Below, piece by piece: positions 8,993 to 17,873 of a stretch of 64,000 nt of DNA; within the stretch, counting starts at the first letter, position 1, and each line of letters starts with the position of its first letter. The DNA lies in NCBI RefSeq assembly GCF_963663645.1, contig NZ_OY760503.1:1307501-1371500 (forward strand), given 5' to 3'. The notes under the pieces are model-generated. The model did no database searches, was not told the origin of the DNA, and worked only from the letters and a program-made list of their open reading frames with translations. This stretch comes from an uncultured Trichococcus sp. GTDB taxonomy: Bacteria > Bacillota > Bacilli > Lactobacillales > Aerococcaceae. Position numbers and translations under genes: made by a program.

Positions 8993-10201
8993 ATGTTCAA
9001 AGAAATCATCACACCCATACGCACCATCATGACTCCCGGTCCCGTAGAAGCTCATCCGAATGTACTTCGTGTTATGAGCACGCCTATTTTGGGACAGTTC
9101 GATCCCGCTTTCTTAGCCATCATGGATGAAGTGAAAGAAATGATCAAAATCCCATTCGGGACAAAAAATGAGCAAGCTTTTGCCATCGACGGCACATCGC
9201 GTTCCGGGCTTGAAGCTGCACTTATCGGGCTGATCGAACCTGGGGATAAAGTGCTGATTCCTGCATACGGGCGCTTCGCTTATTTGTTGGGCGAAATCTG
9301 TGAACGCGCGAAAGCGCAAGTGACTTACTTGGAAAAGGACTGGGACAGTGTCTTCGAACAAGATGCGATCATCGCGGAAATCAAAAGGGTCAACCCTAAA
9401 ATAGTCGCACTCGTCCATGGGGAAACAGCGAACGGCCAGATGCAGCCGTTGGAAAAAATCGGCAAATTCTGCCAAGAGAATGACGTGTTTTTTGTGGTCG
9501 ATACAGTCGCCACTTATGGTGGAGCTCCTATAAAAGTGGATGAATGGGGAATTGATGTCGCCATCGCGGGTACTCAGAAATGCGTGAGCGTGCCATCCGG
9601 ATTATCATTGATCACTTACAGCGAACGCGTTGAGAAGGTGTTGACAGCGCGTTATCAGAAAGAACTTGGTTTGAGCAAAGACTTCCGTAATGAACGCCAC
9701 ATCAGCAGCAATTACCTCGACTTAAGCCAACTGCAACGTTACTGGAACAAAGAGCGCATCAACCACCATACCGAGGCAACAAGCATGATCTATGCCCTGC
9801 ACGAAGGGTTACGGATGATGATCCTGGAAGGCATCGAGAACGGTTATGCGCGCCATAGCCAAAATGACCGCGCCATTCAGGCTGGTATAGAAGCGATGGG
9901 CTTGGCCATTTTTGGCGATCGCACAACGAAAATGCCGACAGTTACGCCCATCCTGATTCCTGAAGGTGTCGACGGCGATGCGGTACGCAATACATTGTTG
10001 AATGACTTCGGTGTTGAAATCGCTTCTTCATTCGGTCCGTTGCAAGGGAAAGTCTGGAGAATCGGCAATATGGGATTCAGCAGCCGCAAAGAGAACGTAT
10101 TGCACGTCCTGGCTGCTTTCGAAGCGGCACTCTTGTTCCATGGCGCAGACATCAACCGTGGGGAAGCCGTCCTGGCGGCACTGCACGAATACAACCAATA
10201 A
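8993..10201 (+). CDS. pucG: PucG-type (S)-ureidoglycine-glyoxylate aminotransferase
   Basis: The 402-residue class V, fold type I PLP aminotransferase has the length and layout of B. subtilis PucG. The N terminus TIMTPGPVEAHPNVLRVMS binds substrate, GTSRSGLEAAL near residue 68 contacts the cofactor phosphate, and K196 in AGTQKCVSVPSG is the PLP lysine. PucG moves the amino group of ureidoglycine to glyoxylate, giving glycine and oxalurate. A serine- or alanine-glyoxylate aminotransferase is the main alternative; the purine context favours PucG. The start follows CTGGAGG. A terminator follows the gene, so it appears monocistronic. Confidence 0.85.
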   Translation: MFKEIITPIRTIMTPGPVEAHPNVLRVMSTPILGQFDPAFLAIMDEVKEMIKIPFGTKNEQAFAIDGTSRSGLEAALIGLIEPGDKVLIPAYGRFAYLLGEICERAKAQVTYLEKDWDSVFEQDAIIAEIKRVNPKIVALVHGETANGQMQPLEKIGKFCQENDVFFVVDTVATYGGAPIKVDEWGIDVAIAGTQKCVSVPSGLSLITYSERVEKVLTARYQKELGLSKDFRNERHISSNYLDLSQLQRYWNKERINHHTEATSMIYALHEGLRMMILEGIENGYARHSQNDRAIQAGIEAMGLAIFGDRTTKMPTVTPILIPEGVDGDAVRNTLLNDFGVEIASSFGPLQGKVWRIGNMGFSSRKENVLHVLAAFEAALLFHGADINRGEAVLAALHEYNQ

Positions 10202-10219
10202 TAGAAAAGTTCCCATCTT

Positions 10220-10270
10220 AATGGAAGGAACGATCAGGAAAAGAAATCCGCCTGGATCGGTCCTTCCATT
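10220..10270 (+). terminator. terminator after pucG
   Basis: AATGGAAGGA with an extension CGATC pairs with GATCG and TCCTTCCATT, followed by TTTT. Confidence 0.75.
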
Positions 10271-10357
10271 TTTGGGAATCAAGATTAGCCAGCAAACGCA
10301 ATAATAAATGTTGTCAGTTGTGCACAAGCATAAAAATCACTTTGTACATCTCTTCCG

Positions 10358-10386
10358 ATGTAAACGTTTTAGAGCACCTGTACAAT
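10358..10386 (+). promoter_or_regulatory. candidate cre-like site and -10 box of the permease gene
   Basis: ATGTAAACGTTTTAG (10358-10372) matches the left half and centre of the CcpA cre consensus with two mismatches at the right end. TACAAT at 10381-10386 is a good -10. No consensus -35 is present, so the promoter is probably activator dependent. A perfect palindrome, TTGTGCACAA, lies at 10318-10327. Confidence 0.4.
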
Positions 10387-10435
10387 AAGCTTATCAATGA
10401 TTGATAGCGATTACAAAGATTGGGAGGGTTATTAC

Positions 10436-11920
10436 ATGCAAGCAAGCAACGAAGAAGTAAAAATGCCGGAAACTGATTTTTTTGTCAGTGATGCACAAGT
10501 CGAAGATTTAAAGAAACGCGGTTATAATGAAGACGTCGTTCCAAAAACGGCGGAAAAAAGGAATATGAGCGCAAAGAACTATTTCACGCTTTGGATGGGA
10601 TCGGTTCATAATATTCCGAACTACACAGCTGTTGGGGGATTCCTGTTCCTGGGCCTGTCGCCGATCAATGTTATGTTAGCTCTTATCGTCAGTTCTTTAG
10701 CAGTCAGCGCCTTTATGGTCTTCAACGGCAGAGCGGGATCAAAATACGGGATACCGTTTGCGATGCACTTGCGTTCGACCTATGGGGACCTGGGAGCCAA
10801 GCTTCCTGGATTCTTGCGTGGCGGGGTAGCTGCCATCGCTTGGTTCGGACTTCAGAATTATGCGGGATCATTGGCCTTGCTGATTTTGATCAGTAAATTT
10901 TGGCCGGGCTTTTTGAGTATCGGTGGAGATTTCAATTTCTTCGGAATCGACCTTCCGGGTTTGATCACCTTTACTATTTTCTGGGCAATCAATGTGCTCA
11001 TCGGTCTTGGCGGCGGCGGCGTGCTGAACAAATTCACCGCCATCCTGAATCCGTTGATCTACATCGTATTCGGCGGCATGGCCATCTGGGCGATCAGAGT
11101 GGGCGGCGGCATGGGCAACATTTTGGCCTATACGCCATCCGGTGATGCTGTACAAGGATATGCGCCTTTGCTGGCCTATTTCATCATCATCAATTCCGTC
11201 ATTTCCGTTTGGGCAGCTCCGGGGGCGAGCGTATCCGACTTTACGCAGAACGCCACTTCAACGCGCGACCAGTCGATCGGACAAACCGCCAGCCTGTTGG
11301 TCGCTTACTTGATTTTCGCCTTATCCAGTGTCGCCATCTTGATCGGCGGATCCATCCACTTCGGAGTGCAGGAATGGAACGTGCTGAACATCGTGAACAA
11401 ATGGGATAGCGTCCCTGCTGCGGCGTTGGCTGTAGTCGTGTTCCTGATGACTACCGTCTCGACAAATGCAACCGGTAACATCATCCCTGCTGCCTATCAA
11501 TTGTCTGCTTTGTTCCCTAAATCGGTTGATTACAAGAAGGGCGTTTTGATCGCTTCCGTCATCAGCTATGTCATCATGCCATGGAAATTGATGGAAAACT
11601 CTGCGAGTATTTTCGCTTTCCTGAACATCATCGGTGCTGTTCTTGGTCCTGTAGCAGGTGTTATGTTGGCGCATTTTTATTTCGTCAAGAAGCAGAAAAT
11701 CGATATCGACGCGCTGTATATGGATTCCAGCCAAGACAATGCACAAAATCCGTATAAGGGCATAAATATAGAAGCTTATATCGCCACGATTGCAGCCTTG
11801 CTGATTTCCGTGAGCGGACAGGTGATTCCTGCCTTGCAGATGATTTCCAATCTGTCTTGGTTGATTGGAGCCGCTTTGGCTTTCGGAATCTATCTGATGT
11901 TGAAAAAAGGCAAAAAATAG
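10436..11920 (+). CDS. pucI: NCS1-family allantoin/purine permease (PucI type)
   Basis: This 494-residue integral membrane protein has about twelve hydrophobic segments. The N-terminal segment NYFTLWMGSVHNIPNYTAVG is characteristic of the nucleobase:cation symporter-1 family. PucI imports allantoin in B. subtilis, and the gene for allantoinase follows 64 bp downstream with no terminator between, so allantoin is the most likely substrate. The start at 10436 has GGGAGGG seven bases upstream. The in-frame ATG at 10397 lies only eleven bases after the -10 box and has no ribosome binding site. Uracil or hydantoin transport cannot be excluded from sequence alone. Confidence 0.87.
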   Translation: MQASNEEVKMPETDFFVSDAQVEDLKKRGYNEDVVPKTAEKRNMSAKNYFTLWMGSVHNIPNYTAVGGFLFLGLSPINVMLALIVSSLAVSAFMVFNGRAGSKYGIPFAMHLRSTYGDLGAKLPGFLRGGVAAIAWFGLQNYAGSLALLILISKFWPGFLSIGGDFNFFGIDLPGLITFTIFWAINVLIGLGGGGVLNKFTAILNPLIYIVFGGMAIWAIRVGGGMGNILAYTPSGDAVQGYAPLLAYFIIINSVISVWAAPGASVSDFTQNATSTRDQSIGQTASLLVAYLIFALSSVAILIGGSIHFGVQEWNVLNIVNKWDSVPAAALAVVVFLMTTVSTNATGNIIPAAYQLSALFPKSVDYKKGVLIASVISYVIMPWKLMENSASIFAFLNIIGAVLGPVAGVMLAHFYFVKKQKIDIDALYMDSSQDNAQNPYKGINIEAYIATIAALLISVSGQVIPALQMISNLSWLIGAALAFGIYLMLKKGKK

Positions 11921-11984
11921 TTTCATCCAACTTTTGGTTTCAAAAATATTAACATAAAATCATTTATTATTAGGAGGAAAAAGA

Positions 11985-13355
11985 ATGAGTTACGATTTAC
12001 TGATCAAAAATGGTTTGGTTATCCTGGATAATGGTGAAATTGAAACAGATGTAGCCATCAAAGATGGTAAAATAGCAGCTATCGGCAGCGACCTTGGCGA
12101 TGCAGCCGAAGTCATCGATGCAAAAGGCATGGTTGTCAGCCCGGGCATGGTGGATGCGCATGTGCATATCACCGATCCAGGCGGCAGCTACCGCGACGAC
12201 TGGGAAGGCTATCTGACAGGTACAAAAGCTTGTGCCAAAGGCGGCGTAACTTCCTTCATGGAAATGCCTTTAAACCAAGTGCCAGCGACAGTCGATGCCA
12301 AAACGTTGCAGATCAAAGTGGATGCCGGCCAAAACAAACTGACCGCGGACGTAGCTTCTTTCGGCGGATTGGTTCCTTTCAACATCGAAGGCGGAATCCA
12401 GGAGTTGGATGAAGGCGGCGTTGCAGCCTACAAATGCTTCATGGCTACGTGTGGCGATCGTTCGATCGAAGGCGACTTCATGAATGCGGATGATTACACA
12501 TTGTATGAAGGAATGAGACAAATCGCTAAAACCGGCAAAGTATTGGCGATCCATGCTGAAAATGCGACAATCACAGACAGATTGGGAGAAATTGCTTACA
12601 AGAACGGCGAAACGACGCTGAAAGCTTATGTGGAAAGCCGTCCAGTCTTCACGGAAGTCGAGCCGATCAGACGCGCGATCCTTTTCGCTAAAGAAACTGG
12701 CTGCCGTATCCATATTTGCCATGTAGCTTGTCCGGAAGGCGTTGAAGAAGTGACCAGAGCCCGCAATGAAGGCGTTGATGTGACTTGTGAAACGTGCACG
12801 CACTATCTGTACTTCGATACTTCCGAATTGGATGCAATCGGACCAGTTGTTAAGTGCTCGCCTCCAATCCGTGATAAAGAAAACCAAAACGGTATGTGGG
12901 AAAAATTATTGGCTGGCGAAATCGCCTTCGTCACTTCCGATCACTCTCCATGTACGCCTGATTTGAAAGACAAAGAGAATGCCTTTGAAGCTTGGGGCGG
13001 GATTGCAGGCGTTCAGAACAACGTTGATGTATTGTTCGATGAAGGCGTTCAGAAGCGCGGCATGTCCTTAAGATTATTTGCCGATATCATCGCTGCAAAC
13101 CCGGCAGAACGCTTCAACTTGAGTTCAAAAGGCCACATTGCGATCGGCAAGGATGCTGACATCGTTCTGATCAAACCGAACGCACCTTATACATTAAAAG
13201 CAGAAGATTTAGAATACAAGAACAAAATCAGCCCATATATCGGACGCGAAATCGGAGCGCAAGTAGCAAGAACGATTCTGCGCGGCGAAACAGTCTACAG
13301 TATTGAAGATGGCGTTTCGGATACTCGTTCGGGAGAATTCGTCTTCGTCAAATAA
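11985..13355 (+). CDS. allB: allantoinase AllB
   Basis: The 456-residue cyclic amidohydrolase opens the hydantoin ring of allantoin to give allantoate. The metal-binding H-x-H motif is H59 and H61 in GMVDAHVHITDPG. K150 in YKCFMATCGD is the expected carbamylated bridging lysine. Further metal ligands fall in AIHAEN, IHICHVACPEG and TSDHSPCTPD. It sits directly after the permease with an AGGAGG ribosome binding site and ends at a strong 16-bp terminator. The next enzyme, allantoate amidohydrolase (AllC), is missing from the window and may lie upstream of allE. Confidence 0.95.
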   Translation: MSYDLLIKNGLVILDNGEIETDVAIKDGKIAAIGSDLGDAAEVIDAKGMVVSPGMVDAHVHITDPGGSYRDDWEGYLTGTKACAKGGVTSFMEMPLNQVPATVDAKTLQIKVDAGQNKLTADVASFGGLVPFNIEGGIQELDEGGVAAYKCFMATCGDRSIEGDFMNADDYTLYEGMRQIAKTGKVLAIHAENATITDRLGEIAYKNGETTLKAYVESRPVFTEVEPIRRAILFAKETGCRIHICHVACPEGVEEVTRARNEGVDVTCETCTHYLYFDTSELDAIGPVVKCSPPIRDKENQNGMWEKLLAGEIAFVTSDHSPCTPDLKDKENAFEAWGGIAGVQNNVDVLFDEGVQKRGMSLRLFADIIAANPAERFNLSSKGHIAIGKDADIVLIKPNAPYTLKAEDLEYKNKISPYIGREIGAQVARTILRGETVYSIEDGVSDTRSGEFVFVK

Positions 13356-13409
13356 GACAACGCAAAAAGAGGATCCAGGTTTGCGCCCGGATTCTCTTTT
13401 TGCGTTGTC
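13356..13409. terminator. strong terminator after allB
   Basis: A perfect 16-bp stem, GACAACGCAAAAAGAG with its complement at 13394-13409, begins at the base after the stop codon and can work in both directions. Confidence 0.85.
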
Positions 13410-13620
13410 AATGAGGTCCTGTTGCGCCATCTGCTTGGTCACTCTAGACAAAATAGCGCATATTATTGTATGGAATGTACAGGGTTAGTCCGGTCGGAAA
13501 TGCTTATAATGAAAGCAGTCAAAAGGAAAATGGAAGGGCTTACTGATCTGTTTTGGAGAGCATCTTAGAAGCCGTGCCCATAATCAAGAGATACAATAAG
13601 AAGTGATGGAGGAGAATCAT

Positions 13621-14880
13621 ATGAGTGAGACCGAAGCAACAAAAACAGTGGAAGTAGTACCAGAAAAAAGAGTGGAATACTGGAAACAAATCATTTATGT
13701 TATGACGGCGGGCTGGATAGCCATCTGGGTCTATCGCACAGCGTTAGCGCCGATATATCCTGAAATCAGTACTTATTTCGGAGGAGCGACGGATTCCCAA
13801 CTCGGATCCATCTCCAGTTTTTATTTCCTGGGTTACGTTTTGATGCAAATCCCTTCAGGTCTATTGGTGGATCGATTCGGTAAGAAGACCATCCTGATTC
13901 CAGGTTTCTTGCTGTTCGGACTAGGGACAATGGTTGTTGGTTTGGCACAAACATTACCTGTGGTGTATATCGGAAGTGTGTTGGCAGGAGTCGGGTGCGG
14001 TACTTACTATGGTGTGGCGTACTCTCTGACTGCAGAGCATGTACCAAGTTCAAGAAAAAGCTTGGCAACAGCGATCGTGAACAGCGGTACGGCTGTCGGC
14101 AGCGGAATCGGCATGATCTCCTCCAGTTACTTCGTCGCCCAATTGGGTTTGCCTTGGCAATACATGCTGTTCTTCACGTTCTTCCTGATCATCGCGATGG
14201 TTTTCATCTTCTGGAAATTCATCAAAGGCAATAAAGAGAGTGCAGCAATCGTTTCGCAAACCAAAATGATCACGGAAATTCCGGAAGCAAAACCTTCATT
14301 GAAGACATTGATGCGTCCGCAGATGTTGGGGGCCTACTCTCTTTACTTCGCGACTTGCTACGCTTATTACCTTACGGATACATGGTTGCCAAACTTCTTG
14401 TCGACTGAAAGAGGTTTTGAAGGAGCGACAATCGGATTGGCTTCATCGATGGTGTTTTTCGCGGCCATCCCGGGTGCTTTGTTCTTCAGTCGGATTGCGG
14501 ATAAATTCAGTCATAAAAAAGTCAGTTTGATCATCTTTTTGGAAATAGTCGCAGCCATCATGCTGTTCTTGGCAGTACAGGCCCCTAACCAAGTGTTGTT
14601 GATGGTTGGCCTGATTTCCTATGGATTTTTCGGTAAGCTGGCGGTTGAGCCGATCATCATTTCGTGGTTGGGCGAGCACGCACCAAAACGGGGTATCGCT
14701 ACAACGCTAGGGTTCTTTAATTTCTTTGGGATGAGTTCCTCCGTAATCGTTCCGTCTCTTACCGGTGCCATCTCCGATGCGACCGGATCAAAAGTGTATG
14801 CTTTTTACTTATCTGTAATCATCATCCTCGTAGGGACGACAATCTTCTACTTGGTGAACGGAAGGACAAAGAAAGCCTAA
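13621..14880 (+). CDS. MFS transporter, probably for an allantoin-pathway intermediate
   Basis: The protein is about 419 residues with twelve hydrophobic segments and the MFS signature GLLVDRFGKKT between helices 2 and 3. The first helix is AGWIAIWVYRTALAPIYPEI, as in anion/organophosphate-type MFS carriers. The start ATG at 13621 is six bases after GGAGGAG; an upstream GTG at 13603 overlaps that site and is rejected. The position right after allB suggests uptake or export of allantoate, ureidoglycolate or oxamate, but nothing in the sequence fixes the substrate. It has its own terminator. Confidence 0.8.
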   Translation: MSETEATKTVEVVPEKRVEYWKQIIYVMTAGWIAIWVYRTALAPIYPEISTYFGGATDSQLGSISSFYFLGYVLMQIPSGLLVDRFGKKTILIPGFLLFGLGTMVVGLAQTLPVVYIGSVLAGVGCGTYYGVAYSLTAEHVPSSRKSLATAIVNSGTAVGSGIGMISSSYFVAQLGLPWQYMLFFTFFLIIAMVFIFWKFIKGNKESAAIVSQTKMITEIPEAKPSLKTLMRPQMLGAYSLYFATCYAYYLTDTWLPNFLSTERGFEGATIGLASSMVFFAAIPGALFFSRIADKFSHKKVSLIIFLEIVAAIMLFLAVQAPNQVLLMVGLISYGFFGKLAVEPIIISWLGEHAPKRGIATTLGFFNFFGMSSSVIVPSLTGAISDATGSKVYAFYLSVIIILVGTTIFYLVNGRTKKA

Positions 14881-14894
14881 GATCATAAAAGAAG

Positions 14895-14945
14895 AGGCTG
14901 TATCAAACCAGGGCTACTAATCTGGTTCTGATACAGCCTTTTCTA
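14895..14945 (+). terminator. terminator with GGCTGTATCA stem
   Basis: AGGCTGTATCA (14895-14905) pairs with TGATACAGCCT (14929-14939), followed by TTTTCT. The same stem recurs at 15135-15182 and 63069-63119. Confidence 0.8.
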
Positions 14946-14975
14946 TTTGAAAATTGAATTAATGCCCGGAAATAA

Positions 14976-15105
14976 CCCGCGAAAACCTTGTTGGCGGGGA
15001 AAATCAGTTCAGATTACGGTCAGAAAACCCGCCAAATGGATTTGAAGGGGAATCTCGTGCTGCCCTTGGACATTTTGCCCCGCCAAATGAATTTTGACGG
15101 GGAAT
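14976..15105. repeat. three-unit hairpin array, CCCGCC type
   Basis: Three related hairpins begin at 14976, 15028 and 15079, a period of 52 and 51 bp. Each has CCCGC(C)AAA on the left and TTTG..GGGG on the right, followed in the last two by AATCTC. The array sits between the convergent MFS and cupin genes and, with two terminators, fills that 315-bp gap. Confidence 0.75.
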
Positions 15106-15134
15106 CTCCGAATACAAAGGTAATACAAACATAC

Positions 15135-15182
15135 AAAAAGCTGTATCAAAGCCAGAAAATTCTGTTCTGGTTTTGATACAGC
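15135..15182 (-). terminator. terminator of the cupin gene
   Basis: On the minus strand GCTGTATCAAAACCAGAA pairs with its near complement and runs into TTTTTG. The stem is the same GGCTGTATCA family seen twice more in the window. Confidence 0.75.
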
Positions 15183-15195
15183 CTCTGATCAAACC

Positions 15196-15612
15196 TTATT
15201 CTTCATGTGAAATGAAATCCATCGGCATAGGTCCTGCAATACCTATGAAAACAAACCGCTCATTGCCGGTGTTGACCATTCCGTGTTGTTGGCCAGGTTC
15301 GGAGTAAATGATGTCCCCTTTTGTGATTTCCACGGCTTCGCCGTAACCTGGATAAAATGTTCCCGTCCCTTCCGTGCAGATCCAGATGTCGTCGGCATTG
15401 GAGTGCGAGTGATTTACAACTTTCTGACCAGGTTCCAGGCACCATACCGCAAGAGCCATTTTTTCAGTTTCGTAAAAAATCGTCTTTTTGCCGGCCTCAG
15501 CATCGAACTGAACGACCTCATCCAGTTTGAACAACCGCTCATTGATTTTTGAATGATTTGTGTGTTCCACCTCAATCGCTTCCATTTCAGAAATGCTTCC
15601 TCTTGTTTCCAT
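15196..15612 (-). CDS. small single-domain cupin protein
   Basis: This 138-residue protein has one cupin barrel. Motif 1 is visible in VNHSHSNADDIWICTEGTGTF (part of residues 65-90), with two histidines and acidic residues suited to a metal site. Motif 2 is in YSEPGQQHGMVNTGNERFVF near residues 105-125. Such proteins are often sugar isomerases, dioxygenase-like enzymes or ligand sensors. I do not recognise a specific function. A second ureidoglycolate-type role is possible given the neighbours but unproven. It is transcribed away from the oad operon, with GGAGCGG upstream of the ATG. Confidence 0.72.
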   Translation of the reverse strand: METRGSISEMEAIEVEHTNHSKINERLFKLDEVVQFDAEAGKKTIFYETEKMALAVWCLEPGQKVVNHSHSNADDIWICTEGTGTFYPGYGEAVEITKGDIIYSEPGQQHGMVNTGNERFVFIGIAGPMPMDFISHEE

Positions 15613-15712
15613 ATCAACCGCTCCTTGTCTGTATTGTATATTGGGATAACCGATTCAATTCCGTTGTGTTCAGATAATCACAAATGAAATATGACATTAG
15701 TATAACAAGGAG

Positions 15713-15726
15713 ATAAAGCGCTAACA
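15713..15726. promoter_or_regulatory. weak cre-like site between cupin and oad genes
   Basis: ATAAAGCGCTAACA matches 12 of 14 positions of TGWAANCGNTNWCA. It lies about 100 bp upstream of the cupin start. The match lacks the initial TG, so this is only a candidate. Confidence 0.3.
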
Positions 15727-15906
15727 ATGCAGCGTTTTCCTAAAAATAAAAATAACTTAGTCATTATGCACAAAAGAATCAGGAAAGCATTGTGAGTTGT
15801 TCATGATGAGCGTCGGGATTCGACAAATATGGACAAAAAAACCCATTTTTACGGTTGCTCAAGCTGGATTGACCCATTGTTATTTCTAATATTTTTTATC
15901 TGCAGA

Positions 15907-15957
15907 TTGAAATATCGGTCAATTTAGTGTAAGATATCTTTATGGTAACCGCTTACA
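15907..15957 (+). promoter_or_regulatory. promoter and cre operator of the oad operon
   Basis: TTGAAA (15907-15912), 17 bp, TAAGAT (15930-15935) forms a good sigma-A promoter. GGTAACCGCTTACA (15944-15957) matches 13 of 14 positions of the CcpA cre consensus and overlaps the expected transcription start, the classical position for CcpA repression. The rest of the 444-bp gap between cupin and oadA holds the candidate cre at 15713 and an untranslated leader. Confidence 0.75.
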
Positions 15958-16056
15958 GAATTGGGCGATGCTGCAGAACTTCCTGATGAAAGAGGAGGGG
16001 GTTCAAATTCAAAGATAGATAAAAAAATCACAAATGTTTTTGCCGCGTTGGCAATA

Positions 16057-17523
16057 ATGAAAAGAATGGATGTGATCGGATTGGAAAAAGGAAAGAAAGT
16101 GCTTTTTACTGAGACCGTTCTGCGTGATGCGCATCAAAGCTTGATGGCGACACGCATGTCTACGGACGACATGCTCCCGATTGTGGAGAAAATGGATGAA
16201 GCCGGATATTACGCGCTCGAGTGCTGGGGCGGGGCAACCTATGATGCGGCTATCCGTTTTCTGCATGAAGATCCATGGGAAAGGCTCCGTCAAATCCGAA
16301 AGCGCGCTCCCCATGCGAAGCTGCAGATGCTGCTTCGGGGACAGAACCTGATCGGATACCGCCACTATGCGGATGATATCGTGGATCGTTTTGTCGGCAA
16401 AGCCGTCGAAAACGGCATTGATATTTTTCGGATTTTTGATGCCCTGAATGACACGAGGAACTTGAAAGCCTCACTGGAAGCCGTAAAAAAATACGGCGCC
16501 CATGCACAACTGACGATCTGTTACACTATCAGCGATGTCCACACCATTCCATTTTACACCGATTTGGCCAAGGAATTGACCGAAATGGGGGCGGACTCGA
16601 TCTGCATCAAGGATATGGCCGGCATCTTGACGCCGAAAGTAGCCAAAGAGCTGATTCCAGCCATAAAAGCTGTGATCGATGTACCGTTGAATATCCACAC
16701 GCATGCCACCAGCGGCGTTTCACAGATGACCTATATGGCTGCCATCGAAGCGGGTGCGGACATCATCGACTGTGCCATTTCCCCTTTTGCGGAAGGAACA
16801 AGTCAACCTCCAACCGAATCGATGGCGCTTGTGTTGGAAGAACTGGGGTACAGTACGGGATTGGACATCGCCACATTGGAAGAAATTGCTGATTATTTCA
16901 AACCGATCCGCGACAAGTACATCGCTTCGGGTGTGCTCGATCCGAAAATGCTGTCGGTCGATCCCAAAGCACTTATCTATCAAGTGCCGGGTGGGATGCT
17001 GTCGAACTTGAACTCGCAACTCAAGCAGGCAAAAGCCAGTGATAAGTACGAGGAAGTGCTGCGGGAAGTACCCCGCGTCAGAGCGGACTTAGGCTTTCCG
17101 CCACTAGTCACCCCAATGAGCCAAATGGTCGGGACGCAGGCCGTTTTTAATGTCCTGACGGGGGAACGCTACAAGATGGTCCCGAATGAAGTGAAGGATT
17201 ACCTGCACGGAAAATACGGAAAGACACCGGTCCCGGTGAACGACAATTTCCGGCGCAGCATCATCGGGGATGATGCCGTCATCACGGATCGCCCGGCGGA
17301 TCATCTGGAGCCGGAGTTCGCAAGATTGAAGGCGGAGTTGGGCGACCTGGCGCGCACTGACGAAGACGTGTTGACTTATGCATTGTTCCCTCAGGTCGGA
17401 AAAGCTTATCTGCAAGAAGTCTACTATCCAACCATTCCAGAAGAACAAGCAGAAACAAAAACGCCATCTCCAGCCGAGACGACGGATACAGTGGTTCGGA
17501 TCCAAGCCCGCTATCGTAGCTAA
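16057..17523 (+). CDS. oadA: oxaloacetate decarboxylase alpha chain (carboxyltransferase)
   Basis: The roughly 488-residue protein has the pyruvate carboxylase/OadA carboxyltransferase barrel followed by the conserved C-terminal domain, without a fused biotin domain. Key segments are FTETVLRDAHQSLMATRM, IDIFRIFDALNDTRN, DSICIKDMAGIL (active-site lysine) and PLNIHTHATSG (metal histidines). It moves the carboxyl group from oxaloacetate to the biotin of the separate carrier. The start is uncertain. The frame is open from 15961, but a strong AGAGGAGGGGG at 15991 has no in-frame start near it. ATG 16057 or 16066 gives the expected N terminus just before KKVLFTET. A methylmalonyl-CoA or glutaconyl-CoA substrate is less likely given the OadA-type barrel. 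Confidence 0.87.
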   Translation: MKRMDVIGLEKGKKVLFTETVLRDAHQSLMATRMSTDDMLPIVEKMDEAGYYALECWGGATYDAAIRFLHEDPWERLRQIRKRAPHAKLQMLLRGQNLIGYRHYADDIVDRFVGKAVENGIDIFRIFDALNDTRNLKASLEAVKKYGAHAQLTICYTISDVHTIPFYTDLAKELTEMGADSICIKDMAGILTPKVAKELIPAIKAVIDVPLNIHTHATSGVSQMTYMAAIEAGADIIDCAISPFAEGTSQPPTESMALVLEELGYSTGLDIATLEEIADYFKPIRDKYIASGVLDPKMLSVDPKALIYQVPGGMLSNLNSQLKQAKASDKYEEVLREVPRVRADLGFPPLVTPMSQMVGTQAVFNVLTGERYKMVPNEVKDYLHGKYGKTPVPVNDNFRRSIIGDDAVITDRPADHLEPEFARLKAELGDLARTDEDVLTYALFPQVGKAYLQEVYYPTIPEEQAETKTPSPAETTDTVVRIQARYRS

Positions 17524-17542
17524 GAGGAAGAGGTGAAGGGAA

Positions 17543-17839
17543 ATGGAAACATTCAATTTAGGCGATGGTCTGATTGTCACGGTCGTTGCGATGATCGTTG
17601 TATTTTCCGTATTGGCAAGTCTTTGGTTCTTGGTTGAGCTGGTCCATAAACTGGTAGGTGAGCCTGCCGAGTTGGTTTCAGCACCAGTTCACCATGAGGA
17701 TCAGTTTCAGCCCGGTCTGCTGGATCCAGGTGTGGATGAACAACGGGCCAAAGCGGCAGCGATTACGGCATTGATCGCCGCCTATGAGGCGCATCCGGCC
17801 AAGAAGTTTGAAATCATTGATGTAACGCGTATTAAATAA
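17543..17839 (+). CDS. oadG: oxaloacetate decarboxylase gamma-type small subunit
   Basis: The 98-residue protein has a single N-terminal transmembrane helix (about residues 10-33, DGLIVTVVAMIVVFSVLASL) and a polar, partly acidic tail. This is the layout of the OAD_gamma family, which anchors the alpha chain to the membrane beta subunit and helps assembly. The gene is 19 bp after oadA, with GAGGTGAAGGGAA as ribosome binding site. Confidence 0.85.
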   Translation: METFNLGDGLIVTVVAMIVVFSVLASLWFLVELVHKLVGEPAELVSAPVHHEDQFQPGLLDPGVDEQRAKAAAITALIAAYEAHPAKKFEIIDVTRIK

Positions 17840-17873
17840 ATTCCATCTGCTGATTGTAAAGGGAGGATTTTTT

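Noticed and set aside
15992-16012. GGTTCAAATTC resembling a tRNA T-arm
   Set aside because: The flanks do not pair as a T stem and no acceptor or anticodon arm can be built.
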